Counted from the first letter of the stretch, positions 7,701-17,365 are shown. The stretch is 64,000 nt of DNA from Leptolyngbya sp. FACHB-261 (GCF_014696065.1 NZ_JACJPL010000020.1:1-64000), one strand, 5' to 3'. The notes: generated by a model from the sequence alone, not told the origin. Numbers and translations are program-made.

Positions 7701-7910
7701 TATCAAGGGGTTGTATTCCACAGCGTTGAAATGGTTCAAGATTTGATGGCAAAAGCAAAGACCCGAACAGGTCTTACCGTATTTACCACCCTTTTGGATA
7801 AGGTTTATGAAACAGGACGGAAGGTGACACAAGGGTTTAAGGAAACAATGGAAATTGTCTTTGATGAACACTTACCTAAATGAAATTACACAGCAAAACC
7901 GCAAAACTGA
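7701..7910 (+). pseudogene. Transposase C-terminal remnant (ISAzo13-like)
   Basis: The reading frame FHSVEMVQDLMAKAKTRTGL, followed by VFTTLLDKVYETGRKV and DEHLPK-stop-NYTAKPQN, resembles the C-terminus of ISAzo13-type transposases, which end with TGL-V, Y-TG-K and WNYT. A TGA sits at 7881 where the conserved Trp of WNYT is expected, and everything upstream of the last 70 residues is missing. The family name is from memory of the motif and is moderately uncertain. Confidence 0.5.
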
Positions 7911-7989
7911 AAATTGTATTTTATTTAATCCATGATTCTAAGTGATGAAAAAACAACAGTTCCGGTTCTGGTGCAAAGCATGAATGTAC

Positions 7990-8652
7990 CTATAACAACC
8001 CTCTATAGCGAATAAATATGAGAACGACGGCCCACGATCCCAAAGCTACTTTGATTGCTACCAAAATATTCAAAATTGGCAAAATTCCACCACTCAGCAG
8101 AGCGCCGAAATCACCGTGGGGAAGTTCAAATCCGGATAGCGTTATCACGGACAGTAAAATAAATACGAGCACTGATATCTTTTCCCAGACAGCGGCGTGC
8201 CAACGCTGATAAATTCCCTGCATCCATTCCGTAGATGAGGTCATGGCAATCAGTCCGATTGCCGTTCCCCCAGCTACTCCAGCCGCAAAGCCTCCTCCTG
8301 GACTAAGATGTCCACGAATCGCTAATTCAACTCCCACCAAGGCAGATATGGTTGCCCCCAACCGCGCCAGAATCATGGAAGATTCGTCGCTAAATTGGTA
8401 GACCTTTTTAGGTGGCCGTTCATTGGATAGGAGATACTTAGTTCCCATGATGGCGATTGTAAAAACAACCACTTCAAAAATCGTGTCATACAGGCGATTA
8501 CGCAAGATAATACCTGAAACCGCATTCGGTATGCCGCTATCCTGGACCACCGCATCGACGATGGAGAACGGTAAGGTAGGAGCTGGATTTTCAGACAAAA
8601 ATAGCATTTTGAAGAAAAATGCAATTCCTGCAACAATATAAATCCATTTCAT
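7990..8652 (-). CDS. mrpB: Mrp antiporter subunit MrpB (MnhB domain)
   Basis: This 220-residue membrane protein is the last gene of the operon. The C-terminal half carries the MnhB signature (VGVELAIRGHLSPGGGFAAG) with several transmembrane helices. It overlaps the gene before it by 4 bp, which indicates translational coupling. Mrp complexes exchange Na+ or other cations for protons across the plasma membrane. The N-terminal about 90 residues form an extra membrane segment, as seen in cyanobacterial versions where MrpA is not encoded as a single large protein. Confidence 0.9.
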   Translation of the reverse strand: MKWIYIVAGIAFFFKMLFLSENPAPTLPFSIVDAVVQDSGIPNAVSGIILRNRLYDTIFEVVVFTIAIMGTKYLLSNERPPKKVYQFSDESSMILARLGATISALVGVELAIRGHLSPGGGFAAGVAGGTAIGLIAMTSSTEWMQGIYQRWHAAVWEKISVLVFILLSVITLSGFELPHGDFGALLSGGILPILNILVAIKVALGSWAVVLIFIRYRGLL

Positions 8653-9239
8653 CCCTTTATCTCCGATTTTGATGAGCTGTTGTGACTAAGCCGTACAGGG
8701 ACAGAAACCATTTCGGCTTGCAAAATCTCGTGGATACGAGGGAGACGTGTCGTTGTTGTATAGGGGGGCATTGCTTTGGTCTGTGATTTCCCTTCTAAAG
8801 GCTCCGTATAGGCACAAATAGCATGTACATCCTTGTCTAAAAGGGCTTGGTGCAGCTCTTCCTCGTCCATGTAAGGTACGAGTTCGACTCGCATATAATG
8901 CTTGCCAAATACAGCGCGCAGATCTTCCAGTAGTTGGCGGAAGGAATGTTTTGGGGGAGATTCCGTTAAGTTGCCAGTAACAGCCTCATCTTTTAATACC
9001 CCCAACCGCAACACCAAGGACGATCGCACAGCCACCGCATATAGGCTAATCGCTAACAACGTTCCCACCAATGCTTCGGTTAAAGCCACATCTGGAGCAC
9101 CCAGCACCGTGTAAACAAGGGCGGCGATCGCCCCCAAAATGCCCCGAATCACGAGAGCATGGTAAGGGTTCGTTTGAAAGATAACCATTGCAGCGGCCAG
9201 GGGCAACAGTGCAACAATGATATAAACATAGCTATCCAT
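8649..9239 (-). CDS. Mrp-associated DUF4040 (MbhD-like) subunit with C-terminal extension
   Basis: The ATG at 9239 (MDSYVYIIVALLPL) overlaps the end of mrpG by 8 bp and is preferred over an upstream start at 9302. About 196 residues result. The first 90 contain three membrane helices with the DUF4040 motif (YTVLGAPDVALTEALVGTLL), equivalent to part of the MrpA C-terminus. Residues 100-196 are a soluble extension (LVPYMDEEELHQALLDKDVH) that looks like a regulatory or docking tail. This split arrangement is usual in cyanobacteria. Confidence 0.85.
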   Translation of the reverse strand: MDSYVYIIVALLPLAAAMVIFQTNPYHALVIRGILGAIAALVYTVLGAPDVALTEALVGTLLAISLYAVAVRSSLVLRLGVLKDEAVTGNLTESPPKHSFRQLLEDLRAVFGKHYMRVELVPYMDEEELHQALLDKDVHAICAYTEPLEGKSQTKAMPPYTTTTRLPRIHEILQAEMVSVPVRLSHNSSSKSEIKG

Positions 9240-9537
9240 CACTACGCCTCCTAAAATTGAGGGTACGGCTGGGACTGCTGCTGGAGCAATAGGCCAGGAC
9301 ATAGCCCAGCATCGTATTCCATAGGACTAGGGAAAGAATTGCCAGGAGCAGGAGCGGCCACTCACGGGGGCGGAGTAGGAGCAGACCTGTAATGATGCTA
9401 ATCGACCCCAAAGTGTCTGATACCGAAAGGTTGTGGAGTTTGAACAGCACCGATCGCCGAGTCAACAGAGACGAGGTACCCCAGAACCAGAAGATTAACC
9501 CAACTCCAATACAGACGTAGCTCAACAGCTTAATCAT
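9232..9537 (-). CDS. mrpG: Mrp antiporter subunit MrpG
   Basis: This 101-residue protein has about three membrane helices. It shows the MnhG/PhaG layout: an initial helix (LLSYVCIGVGLIFWFWGTSS), then VLFKLHNLSVSDTLGSISI, the conserved cytoplasmic turn and helix. It overlaps mrpF by 4 bp and the DUF4040 gene by 8 bp, so it belongs to one polycistronic unit. MrpG is a small structural subunit of the antiporter. Confidence 0.88.
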   Translation of the reverse strand: MIKLLSYVCIGVGLIFWFWGTSSLLTRRSVLFKLHNLSVSDTLGSISIITGLLLLRPREWPLLLLAILSLVLWNTMLGYVLAYCSSSSPSRTLNFRRRSDG

Positions 9538-9791
9538 GAATCCCCCATTCGCTTGAGAATATGGGCCAGCAGCATAAATCCGGCATCTCCCACACTCAGG
9601 ATGATGACACCTGCAACACCCAGCATCCAGTCATCCCGCAATACCGAAATCAGCAGAATCATCACTGCAGCTTTCGTTGCCACACTAGAAAATGCCAGCA
9701 TGGTTTGCCAAATGTCCTCATCCTTCCATGCTTCGTAGAGAGGAATCAGCAGCGCCACAATCATTGCCATTAACGCCAGATTGAGAATCAT
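9534..9791 (-). CDS. mrpF: Mrp antiporter subunit MrpF
   Basis: This 85-residue protein has three predicted membrane helices (NLALMAMIVALLIPLYEAWK, AVMILLISVLRDDWMLGVAG, VIILSVGDAGFMLLAHIL). Size and position between mrpE and mrpG fit MnhF/PhaF. It overlaps both neighbours by 4 bp. Confidence 0.88.
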   Translation of the reverse strand: MILNLALMAMIVALLIPLYEAWKDEDIWQTMLAFSSVATKAAVMILLISVLRDDWMLGVAGVIILSVGDAGFMLLAHILKRMGDS

Positions 9792-10171
9792 GGCTGTTTC
9801 CTCCTACATACGCGATGAACTTCGTACCAGCCGTCTTCGTGATACTTCAAGACGGTGGTTTTAGGGGTAAAGGTAATTAGAAATATATCCAGGAAGATAA
9901 GGCCAGGTGTTCGCCTCGTCTTAACCCGCTCCATCACGATTTCTTCTTGAGTATGGGGTTGCAAAATCAGTTGAATGGCTTCCGAGTAGGCTTGGGGAAT
10001 GGCTCGAACAATTTTCCATATTGCTCGTAGCAACTCCTTCAGCCGTGTGGGTGAAGTTGCGCCGCGAGGTAACAGTAATGCAACGCTCACACCAATGATG
10101 ATATTTGCCACACTCAGGTTAGCCGTTAGCAAGAACCAGATTACCAATCGAAAAATGATATGTGCAATCAT
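9788..10171 (-). CDS. mrpE: Mrp antiporter subunit MrpE
   Basis: The 127 residues begin with two membrane helices (IIFRLVIWFLLTANLSVANI, IIIGVSVALLLPRG). A cytoplasmic domain with the MnhE pattern follows (PGLIFLDIFLITFTPKTTVLKYHEDGWYEVH). The start overlaps the mrpD stop as ATGA. MrpE is needed for assembly of the hetero-oligomeric antiporter. Confidence 0.88.
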   Translation of the reverse strand: MIAHIIFRLVIWFLLTANLSVANIIIGVSVALLLPRGATSPTRLKELLRAIWKIVRAIPQAYSEAIQLILQPHTQEEIVMERVKTRRTPGLIFLDIFLITFTPKTTVLKYHEDGWYEVHRVCRRKQP

Positions 10172-11610
10172 GCCATTGCCATCCAGAAGAGCGCGACTAA
10201 ACTTAGGGCCATAACCCCGACTAGATGTTCAAATTCCTCCAGAACACGGGGTAGTTTCAGAACCACCTGCCGGAAAATTGCCAGGTAAAGAATCCACCCC
10301 AGGAAGATGGTGCCTAAAGGCTTCACAGTATTTGCGAAGGTATATGCCTCGTAATACACAACGTTAGCCGCGAACAATCCACCCAGAAGCAGCACCATCG
10401 CAGCCCAAAAACCCGGTTGAAGAGATGGCCGCTCTGACTCATTTAGGTTTTTATGAGGCAAAAAGATGAACTTCGCAAACGAAATAGATGTTCCTAAAGC
10501 TGCAACGTTCATCGCAATCACCTGCCAGGGCAGCAAATTCTTCATGGTTAACACCTTTGCCCCAAAACCCGACAGCAAAGGAAATCCTGAAATTGAGAAG
10601 CTGGCAATCACGAGGGCAATCCAAAGAGGAGTATGGAGCGATCGCTGGTTCAGCTCTTTGAAACTGCGGCTGGGCAGTTTTCCCGCTTGAAGAAACAGAG
10701 AAGCCTTTACCAACCCGTGGGTTAGGGCATAGAACCCGCCAACCTCTGGAGCCGCTAGGATGAAGCCCAACTGCGACACCGTATGGAATGCCAGCATCCG
10801 TTTTACATCCTTCTCAAAGACCGCATAGAACACCCCCAACAGTGCCGTTCCTACCCCAAAAAAACGCACAATTGGGTCCATCTCTTCTAGAAAAAGGGCG
10901 AAACGCACCATCGGCAGCACCCCTGCCTTGACCACCATCCCAGACATCAGGGCTGAAACGGGCGATTCTGACTCAGAGTGGGTGAGCGGGAGCCAGAGTC
11001 CTGATACAAATATGCCTGCTTTAGTCAGCAGACCTAAAAAAATGAGGGCGATCGCTTCATAAGGTGCTCCCCGTAATCCTTCAAAACCAAAGGAATGATG
11101 GGCCTTATAAACCAGTACTGCTCCCACCAAATAGAACAGCATCGCGATGTTACTGATGAATAAATAGCGCAGTCCAACCCAGATCGATCGATCTGTTCTT
11201 GGATAAGTAATGAGCAAGAATGCAGCAATACTCAAAACCTCTAGTGCTACATACAAACTAATTAAATCGGAGCAGATTAACGCTGCATTCACACTACCGT
11301 GAAGGATCAGGGTTTGTGCAAAGAAGAAGGAAGAGCGATCACTCTGCCAGCAATAAAAAATGACAGCAGTTGTAACGAGAGCATTGGTCAAAATAAAGAA
11401 ACTTGCTAACGGATCTAACAGCAGGCTAACCCCAAAGTTATCCAGTAACCGTAGCGTAATGGGTTCGGATGCAAGAAATAACCATATGGAATAGGCTACC
11501 GAAACTAAAGTGCCAGCCAGGGCAAGCGATCGCGAGAGGCGAGGTAACAGGTAAATCAGAAAACCCACCGCAAACGGAAATCCGATCCAGGACAAAGTAA
11601 GGGCTGTCAT
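10168..11610 (-). CDS. mrpD: Mrp antiporter subunit MrpD (NuoM/NuoN-like)
   Basis: This 480-residue, about 14-helix protein belongs to the proton-conducting membrane transporter family. Typical motifs are LYVALEVLSIAAFLLITY near residue 120, WLPLTHSESESPVSALMSGM around residue 205 and MLAFHTVSQLGFILA around residue 270. The first contains the conserved Glu of antiporter-like subunits. It starts 4 bp inside the end of mrpC. It forms one of the ion-translocation channels of the complex. Confidence 0.92.
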   Translation of the reverse strand: MTALTLSWIGFPFAVGFLIYLLPRLSRSLALAGTLVSVAYSIWLFLASEPITLRLLDNFGVSLLLDPLASFFILTNALVTTAVIFYCWQSDRSSFFFAQTLILHGSVNAALICSDLISLYVALEVLSIAAFLLITYPRTDRSIWVGLRYLFISNIAMLFYLVGAVLVYKAHHSFGFEGLRGAPYEAIALIFLGLLTKAGIFVSGLWLPLTHSESESPVSALMSGMVVKAGVLPMVRFALFLEEMDPIVRFFGVGTALLGVFYAVFEKDVKRMLAFHTVSQLGFILAAPEVGGFYALTHGLVKASLFLQAGKLPSRSFKELNQRSLHTPLWIALVIASFSISGFPLLSGFGAKVLTMKNLLPWQVIAMNVAALGTSISFAKFIFLPHKNLNESERPSLQPGFWAAMVLLLGGLFAANVVYYEAYTFANTVKPLGTIFLGWILYLAIFRQVVLKLPRVLEEFEHLVGVMALSLVALFWMAMA

Positions 11611-11966
11611 AATGTTTGATTCCGCTCAATCTCGTTGCTTTCCAAGGTGGGATTATCACGCGACAGCTTCATCACACCGACCAGCATAAGAGCCTGAATT
11701 GAAAAGCCAATAACAATTGCCGTCAGGATGACCGCCTGAGGTACAGGATCGGCATAGGCTTGTGGCGTTCCCTCAGTAACAATAGGCGTAAACCAACCAT
11801 CTCGCGCTGCTATGACGATGTAGTAGGCAATCACCCCAGTACTCATCACATCCATAGAGATGATTTTCATGACCAGGTTCTTTTTCAGAATGATGCCGAA
11901 GAACCCCAATAGAATAGTGGCTAAAGCACAAGCTTCTAACACAGATTCTTCCAATAACATCTGCAT
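11607..11966 (-). CDS. mrpC: Mrp antiporter subunit MrpC (NuoK-like)
   Basis: The protein is about 119 residues from the ATG at 11966 (MQMLLEESVLEACALATILL); an in-frame ATG at 11990 is less likely. Three helices and the NuoK/MnhC pattern are present: GIILKKNLVMKIISMDVMST and DPVPQAVILTAIVIGFSIQA. The stop overlaps the mrpD start as ATGA. Confidence 0.88.
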   Translation of the reverse strand: MQMLLEESVLEACALATILLGFFGIILKKNLVMKIISMDVMSTGVIAYYIVIAARDGWFTPIVTEGTPQAYADPVPQAVILTAIVIGFSIQALMLVGVMKLSRDNPTLESNEIERNQTL

Positions 11967-12014
11967 AAGCACCTTCAGAAAACACGCCACACAAGATCAA
12001 ACGATGCAAAATCG

Positions 12015-13427
12015 TTACTCACTCGCTGCTTCTACAGGCGTGGTAAGTTCTGAGATGGGCTGAGTGGATGAACCAAAGGCAACCCGCAAAAAGGGTGGAG
12101 CCAGAAAAGTTGTCAAGATCACCATGATAATAATCGACACCTCCAGCGGCTTATCCAAAATGCCGCTAGCTGAACCGATGCCAGCAAACACTAGACCCAC
12201 CTCACCTCGAGGGATCATCCCAACCCCGATCGCGAGGCGATTGATTCCGGGTAGTCCAAACACTCCCCAGCCCGTCACCAGTTTGCCAATGATCGCCACT
12301 CCCACCAAAAAGACAGCAATCCATAGTCCCGCCCGATTGTCTGGTACCATCGGGTTCAAAACACCGAGGTCAGCACGCGCTCCCACCGTCACAAAGAAAA
12401 TGGGTACTAGTAAATCGGCGATCGGTTTGATTAATTCATCTAACTCGTTCCGGGCATCAGTTTCATCGAGTACCAAACCCGCTGCAAAGGCACCCAAAAT
12501 CGCTTCGAGATGAATAGCATTACCTAAAAACGCCATAAAGAAAGCGAAGATAAATGCCGGAACCACAATATTTCCACGGGTTTTGAGCTGATCCACGATC
12601 GCCACAAAACTTTTGTTAAAGACACCCCCCAGCAAAATTGATCCAATCAAAAATGCGGTAGCGCTGACAATCAAGTAGATGACATTGGCAACATCAATCT
12701 CACCTGTTTTGGCTAAACTGGCGACTACAGCCAGGACAATAATGCCGAGAACATCATCAATCACCGCCGCGCCAACAATGATTTGCCCTTCTTTGGATTT
12801 GAGTTGACCTAACTCTGACAACACTTTAGAGGTAATGCCGATACTCGTTGCCGTTAACGCAGCCCCCGCAAAAATCGCTGGAATTGCTGCGACATGAAAG
12901 AGCATCATTAACCCTGCCGTGCCTGCCGTAAAAGGTGCCGCGACTCCGACACAGGCGACAACCGTGGCTTGAATTCCCACTTCCTTCAGCTGCCGCAGAT
13001 CGGATTCCAATCCAATTTCAAACAGCAGAATAATCACGCCGATTTCAGCCAGAACCGAAATCACTTCACTTTGCGACTCAAAGATCCGGGTCAGCGCATC
13101 CGGTGCCAATTGATTCAATCCTTGCAGCGCTGTCATAATCACCGAGTCAGAAGCAGACAACCCCCCTTCGGGAAAGATTACTAGGTGCAACGCCGAAACG
13201 CCGACAACCACACCGGCGACCAGTTCCCCCAAGACGGGCGGAAAATCCAGTCGCCTAGCAACCTCTGCACCGAGCTTGCTGGCCAGATAAATCACTACCA
13301 GCGTCAGCAATACACCAGACAGAATAATGGGTGAATCCTCAGCAACAACGGTCGCTAGGACTGGTAGCGGAGCCATGAGAGCGGCAATTCTCTCACTGAA
13401 AGAAGGCAGAATGTTAGACAAAATCAT
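12015..13427 (-). CDS. Cation:proton antiporter, CPA2 family (Na+/H+ exchanger-like)
   Basis: This 470-residue protein has about 13 membrane helices. Features of the CPA2/KefB-type fold are LGELVAGVVVGVSALHL near residue 70, LFEIGLESDLRQLKEVG around residue 135, TATSIGITSKVLSELGQLKS, and GAAVIDDVLGIIVLAVVASL with the conserved Asp-Asp pair near residue 220. It is the first gene of the unit, 48 bp before mrpC, and a co-transcribed antiporter in front of mrp genes is common in cyanobacteria. Probable role: Na+ or K+ efflux and pH homeostasis at the plasma membrane. There is no C-terminal TrkA-N domain. Confidence 0.9.
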   Translation of the reverse strand: MILSNILPSFSERIAALMAPLPVLATVVAEDSPIILSGVLLTLVVIYLASKLGAEVARRLDFPPVLGELVAGVVVGVSALHLVIFPEGGLSASDSVIMTALQGLNQLAPDALTRIFESQSEVISVLAEIGVIILLFEIGLESDLRQLKEVGIQATVVACVGVAAPFTAGTAGLMMLFHVAAIPAIFAGAALTATSIGITSKVLSELGQLKSKEGQIIVGAAVIDDVLGIIVLAVVASLAKTGEIDVANVIYLIVSATAFLIGSILLGGVFNKSFVAIVDQLKTRGNIVVPAFIFAFFMAFLGNAIHLEAILGAFAAGLVLDETDARNELDELIKPIADLLVPIFFVTVGARADLGVLNPMVPDNRAGLWIAVFLVGVAIIGKLVTGWGVFGLPGINRLAIGVGMIPRGEVGLVFAGIGSASGILDKPLEVSIIIMVILTTFLAPPFLRVAFGSSTQPISELTTPVEAASE

Positions 13428-13707
13428 GAGTTTAAAGCGATGAAGGTTAAGGGTTTGGGGGAGTCATAAAACGGCAGGGGTTATGAAAAAAGCAACCAAT
13501 TAAGGACGGTCATGCTTTGGATGCAGTTGCCTAGATCGAGACAAGCTTAGTCGTCAATCAGTGACGCGGGCGAATAGGTGTTGAGATGATCTTGAATCAC
13601 AATCAGCTCCTCCACTTGGGCATCATCTAAATCGACTAACGTTTTGAATAACGGTCAACAAAAAGCCGGGGTTATGGCCCGGCCATTTAGGTCTGTGTCG
13701 TCTCGAT
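13428..13707. other. Intergenic region upstream of the antiporter operon
   Basis: It should hold the promoter of the antiporter-mrp unit; I see no confident -35/-10. On the minus strand 13553-13645 reads FKTLVDLDDAQVEELIVIQD then HLNTYSPASLIDD-stop without a start codon. This may be the tail of a lost small gene. Confidence 0.35.
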
Positions 13708-14100
<393 letters not shown>

Positions 14101-14136
14101 TCAAGGGAGGGCCGACAGACCACGACCCGTCTGGGA

Positions 14137-15276
14137 TTAGATGACGCCTAGGCCGCCGATCGCCTGGGCAAGCCCGAGGAAGAGCGGTATTCCCACGCCG
14201 ATCGCAATGGGTGTACCGATGGCTGTGGAGGCACCGATGTAGGCAGAGGGATTGGCCGACGGGATACCGGCTCGCAACGTGGGCGGACCTGAGATGTCTG
14301 AACTCGAGGAGGCGATGACGGCCAGAACCACTACGCCACCAAGGCTGAATCCTGTGGTGTAGTGGGCAATCATACCGAGACCGAAGGCGATGAACCCATG
14401 CACCAGCGGTGCCACCACGCTATACACGACGTACCACTGGGCTACCTTGCGCAGTTCGCCAATCCTTGACCAAGCCTCCATACCCATAACCAGCATCAAA
14501 ATCGAAAGCAAGCCGCGGAAGAGGGGGTCGTAGAAGCTTTTATAGACACTTTCTGGCTGGGTGAGTATGCCAAGAGCAATGCCAAGCAACATTGCCGATA
14601 GGGCAGGACCCCGGAGGCTTTCCTCCACGATCGGCCATATTTTGACCCGATTATCCGCAGACTGCTGCTTGCTGAGATACTCTTGCCGGGTTTTGGGATA
14701 ATCCTGCTGATCGGGATAATCGCCTGCTGCAACGGTCTGCTTGCTGAGATACTCCTGCTTGCTGAGAGACTCGCCTGCTGCACTACGCTTCTTCTTGTTG
14801 AGATAAATATTGGCAATCACAATCGCAGTTACGAGCGCTGGGATATCCATGAAGGGATAGAGTGCGCCAGCCCATGCCTCGTATGGGATGTTTTGTCCCT
14901 CCAGTACCGTCAGGGCGGCGGCCATAGTAGAGCCACTCACAGCACCAAACAACCCCCCGGTCGCAATCGCATCCACGGTGTTGACCTTCGGCAGCTTGGC
15001 CAACGTATAGCGCGCGATGAATACAATGAGAACTCCTAACGCTACAGCAAACGCTACGGGTAACAGCATCTCCGTTAGGCTGGAATTGCGGATCGCCTGA
15101 CCACCGGTCAGACCGATTTTCATGAGCAGCATGAAGACGATGATCTGAGTAATTGCCTCTGGAATCACCAATTCGCTACCAAGGGCGGCAATGACCATAC
15201 CACCAATCAGAAAGCTGAGTGTTGGGGACTGCAACTGCTTAACGAAGTCCAGTAAGAACAAGGACAAGAAATCCAC
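14137..15276 (-). CDS. sbtA: Sodium-dependent bicarbonate transporter SbtA
   Basis: The 379-residue transporter has two inverted five-helix halves. Key signatures are GATGGLFGAVSGSTMAAALT-type residues (ATGGLFGAVSGSTMAAAL, about 105-122) and ASSSSDISGPPTLRAGIPSA around residue 320. It imports HCO3- with Na+ at the plasma membrane as part of the CO2-concentrating mechanism. The central cytoplasmic loop (residues about 155-205) holds three copies of a (EY)LSKQ element and two DYP elements, an unusually repetitive loop. sbtB follows immediately, as in other cyanobacteria. An AGGAGG-like site precedes the ATG. Confidence 0.95.
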   Translation of the reverse strand: MDFLSLFLLDFVKQLQSPTLSFLIGGMVIAALGSELVIPEAITQIIVFMLLMKIGLTGGQAIRNSSLTEMLLPVAFAVALGVLIVFIARYTLAKLPKVNTVDAIATGGLFGAVSGSTMAAALTVLEGQNIPYEAWAGALYPFMDIPALVTAIVIANIYLNKKKRSAAGESLSKQEYLSKQTVAAGDYPDQQDYPKTRQEYLSKQQSADNRVKIWPIVEESLRGPALSAMLLGIALGILTQPESVYKSFYDPLFRGLLSILMLVMGMEAWSRIGELRKVAQWYVVYSVVAPLVHGFIAFGLGMIAHYTTGFSLGGVVVLAVIASSSSDISGPPTLRAGIPSANPSAYIGASTAIGTPIAIGVGIPLFLGLAQAIGGLGVI

Positions 15277-15666
15277 GAATACCTCCTTCTGGCTCCTCTA
15301 AAAAAGAGCGATTATTGGGATAACTGAGATTTAAGAAGTAAGGGTGCAGCGCTTCAACTAGAAGGTGTCGCTGTCCCACAGTAGCTTCTATAGATCAATA
15401 TTTATTAAGGCCCAAATTTCTATGTACTTAAGTCATATCCTTAATTTCGCACGAATTTGCGATCGCTTTACATAGATATGCCAAGTACTTTCAAACTCAA
15501 ATCACAAGTTTTTCCTTTGTTTTCAGAAAAACCGTATATCTCTGATCAGTGCAAATTGCGATCACAGAATTTTCTCTATATATACACGGATATTGCACTG
15601 AGGACGGTATGGGATCAGCCAAATCGGAAGAGTTGCGTGGACACCACTCTTCTAGCAATGACTGAG
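15277..15666. other. Upstream region of sbtA
   Basis: This AT-rich 390-bp region presumably carries the CO2-responsive promoter of sbtAB. I did not find an unambiguous LysR-type operator. A HIP1 octamer lies at 15462. No gene is supported here. Confidence 0.4.
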
Positions 15667-15912
15667 CTAATCAATCCACATTTCAGGGGGAACTGTTGAC
15701 GGTTCATAAGTCGTGGATGGACTGTAACTGGCGAGGTTAAACCACCCCACCGCCAGTAGGAGACCGAACCCACAGCCCAACAAAAAAGTCCAGTCATGAG
15801 ACGACTCGAGCACGCAGAGCAGGCGGCGATCGCCGCTATATACCTGCACTAGCCAGCCTTCGCTGGTGTTGTCAAATTTGGTCCGCAGTTTAGTGGAGTC
15901 AAACTTGTTCAT
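15667..15912 (-). CDS. Small membrane protein of unknown function
   Basis: This 81-residue protein starts MNKFDSTKLRTKFDNTSEGW, then has a cysteine and one membrane helix (LLGCGFGLLLAVGWFNLASY, residues about 44-63) and a short Pro/Ser/Thr-rich tail. It lies on the sbtA strand, about 390 bp upstream. I do not recognise the family; the good start and the clear helix make it plausible as a gene. Confidence 0.5.
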   Translation of the reverse strand: MNKFDSTKLRTKFDNTSEGWLVQVYSGDRRLLCVLESSHDWTFLLGCGFGLLLAVGWFNLASYSPSTTYEPSTVPPEMWID

Positions 15913-16379
15913 GGTGTACGCTCCATGCTATCGAATGTGTGGTGGTGGCGGACAAGTGCCCGTCGCTACAGAAACACCTGTCAGAAATTCACCTGTGAAT
16001 GGAGAGTATCTCAAGGAGAGAGACTGGGTCGCTCAAACCTGACATTGATGCCAAACAGAAGACAGACATCTAGCTTTCACCTTGAACAATATTTTTCAGT
16101 TTATACCTGGATTTTCTGGTTTAATGGTGGTCATAGCGCCAAAAGGATAAGTGTTTTTTATATAATGCTTCCGCTAATCTAAGTCAAACTTTCTCAACAG
16201 AGGGTAGTGGATTCGCCGCTCTTTGGCATAAACTATACCGCCAAAGCGCTCACCATAACGTTCAAAAGTCTGGAGGGGCGGGGGCGGTTAGACAGTACCG
16301 CCCAGGGCTCTGCAGCAGTTGACAAATGCGCAGTGGCGAGGTGCGCCTCAATCTGGAGGGGCCGCCGATGTAGGGTGTC
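15913..16379. other. Intergenic region without a supported gene
   Basis: Several short open frames are present but none has a convincing start and composition. The G-rich stretch at 16264-16290 and the segment before 16380 are probably remains of the broken VOC gene that follows. Confidence 0.3.
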
Positions 16380-16634
16380 GAGCTTAGCCAAGAAGGTAAG
16401 GCTTCATTGTGCCTGTACCAAACCGAGGAGAAGCCAGCGCATCTTCACTTGGCGTTCACGGTCAAGAATCGCCAGCAAGTCGAAGCCTTCTATCGCGTGG
16501 CTCTGGAGTCGGGTGGCAAAGACAATGGCGCGCCTGGTTTGCGCCCACACTATCACGCGAACTACTATACAGCTTTCGTTATTGGTCCGGACGGGCACAA
16601 CATCGAGGCGGTTTGCCACGAACCCGAGGACTAA
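16380..16634 (+). pseudogene. VOC (glyoxalase-fold) protein, C-terminal remnant
   Basis: The readable part (AHLHLAFTVKNRQQVEAFY, GGKDNGAPGLRPHYHANYYT, AFVIGPDGHNIEAVCHEPED) is the C-terminal half of a glyoxalase/bleomycin-resistance-fold protein. It includes the metal-site His and Glu region (DGHNIEAV). The first 60 or so residues are missing or scrambled. It is followed by an attC-like segment, so it was probably a cassette gene. Confidence 0.7.
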
Positions 16635-16725
16635 CCCTTCCTTTCTGAGGAAGCATAGGCGGCAAAGCAGTCCATTAAATTGCACAGTTACTTCTTTCTA
16701 TCTAGTTAGCTCAACCGTTAGGCGT
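16628..16725 (+). other. Degenerate attC-like site
   Basis: An ACTAACC box at the VOC stop and a GTTAGGC box at 16719-16725 bracket about 98 bp, with AGCTCAAC in the right arm as in other sites here. Arm pairing is weak, so this is tentative. Confidence 0.35.
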
Positions 16726-16737
16726 TCTACGCTTCTA

Positions 16738-17271
16738 TGAAGATTCACGGCCTTCGCGTTTATCCGCAGTCAGTGGAAGTTATTCAAGGCGATAGCGCGC
16801 CCATCTTCGTTCATGGCAGCGTTAGCGAAGATTGTTCAGACTTCTTCTACACCTACGTAAGCAGTTTGGTTCAAGTCTTTTTGCCGCTGACCTTGACAGC
16901 CAATTGATGCTACTTCGAGGAGATGATTTTGCAGACTGGGGGCATCTCTTCATTTTTGCGAGGGCGCTTTTTTTCCCATCTTCCAAGAGCCTCCGACGTT
17001 CGACCTGTTGAAGCTTTTGTATTGGAGTCGCGATTTCCATTTGACCGCCGCGACTTGGCCCAGCCAAATGAGGGCCATCTTGCAGATGTGGGATGACATT
17101 TATTGGCAGCTTTTCACCACTCATCGCTCGGATCTCGATATTTTGATTCGAGCACATACGGGTGACCCAAAATTGAAGATGTATTTTGTGGATTTCGACC
17201 GCGAGTACCCCGACCCCAGCAATGAGGAGTTACAGCCTGCAGCACTGACTGATGAAACTGTAAGTACTTAA
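16738..17271 (+). pseudogene. Broken cassette gene of unknown function
   Basis: It starts at ATG 16738 (MKIHGLRVYPQSVEVIQGDS). Two frameshifts, near 16860 and in a T-run near 16970, separate three consistent pieces. The middle piece contains LLRGDDFADWGHLFIFARAL and the last LLKLLYWSRDFHLTAATWP then KMYFVDFDREYPDPSN. Restored, it would be about 178 residues, acidic and soluble. A 33-bp piece of its 3' end recurs at 7226-7258. The family is unknown. Confidence 0.55.
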
Positions 17272-17365
17272 CCGTGCGCTGCAGCAAACCCAGCAAAGTA
17301 AACACCAAAACTTAGATTCAGTCTCATTTCACTTAACTGAGTCTTTTCCTAACCAGGCAAAAAGC
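17272..17365 (+). repeat. Dispersed conserved block, copy E (short)
   Basis: Bases from GCTGCAGCAAACCCAGCAAA to TCTTTTCCTAACCAGGC match 1340-1425 of copy A; the match then stops abruptly. It directly follows the broken gene whose 3' end is also joined to copy D. Confidence 0.6.

Noticed and set aside
12064-12513. A 149-codon + frame
   Set aside because: It lies antisense within the antiporter gene and is rich in Pro, Thr and Lys, as expected for an antisense shadow.
16207-16740. A 177-codon + frame rich in Arg and Ser
   Set aside because: It overlaps the VOC remnant in another frame, and its composition is that of a non-coding shadow.
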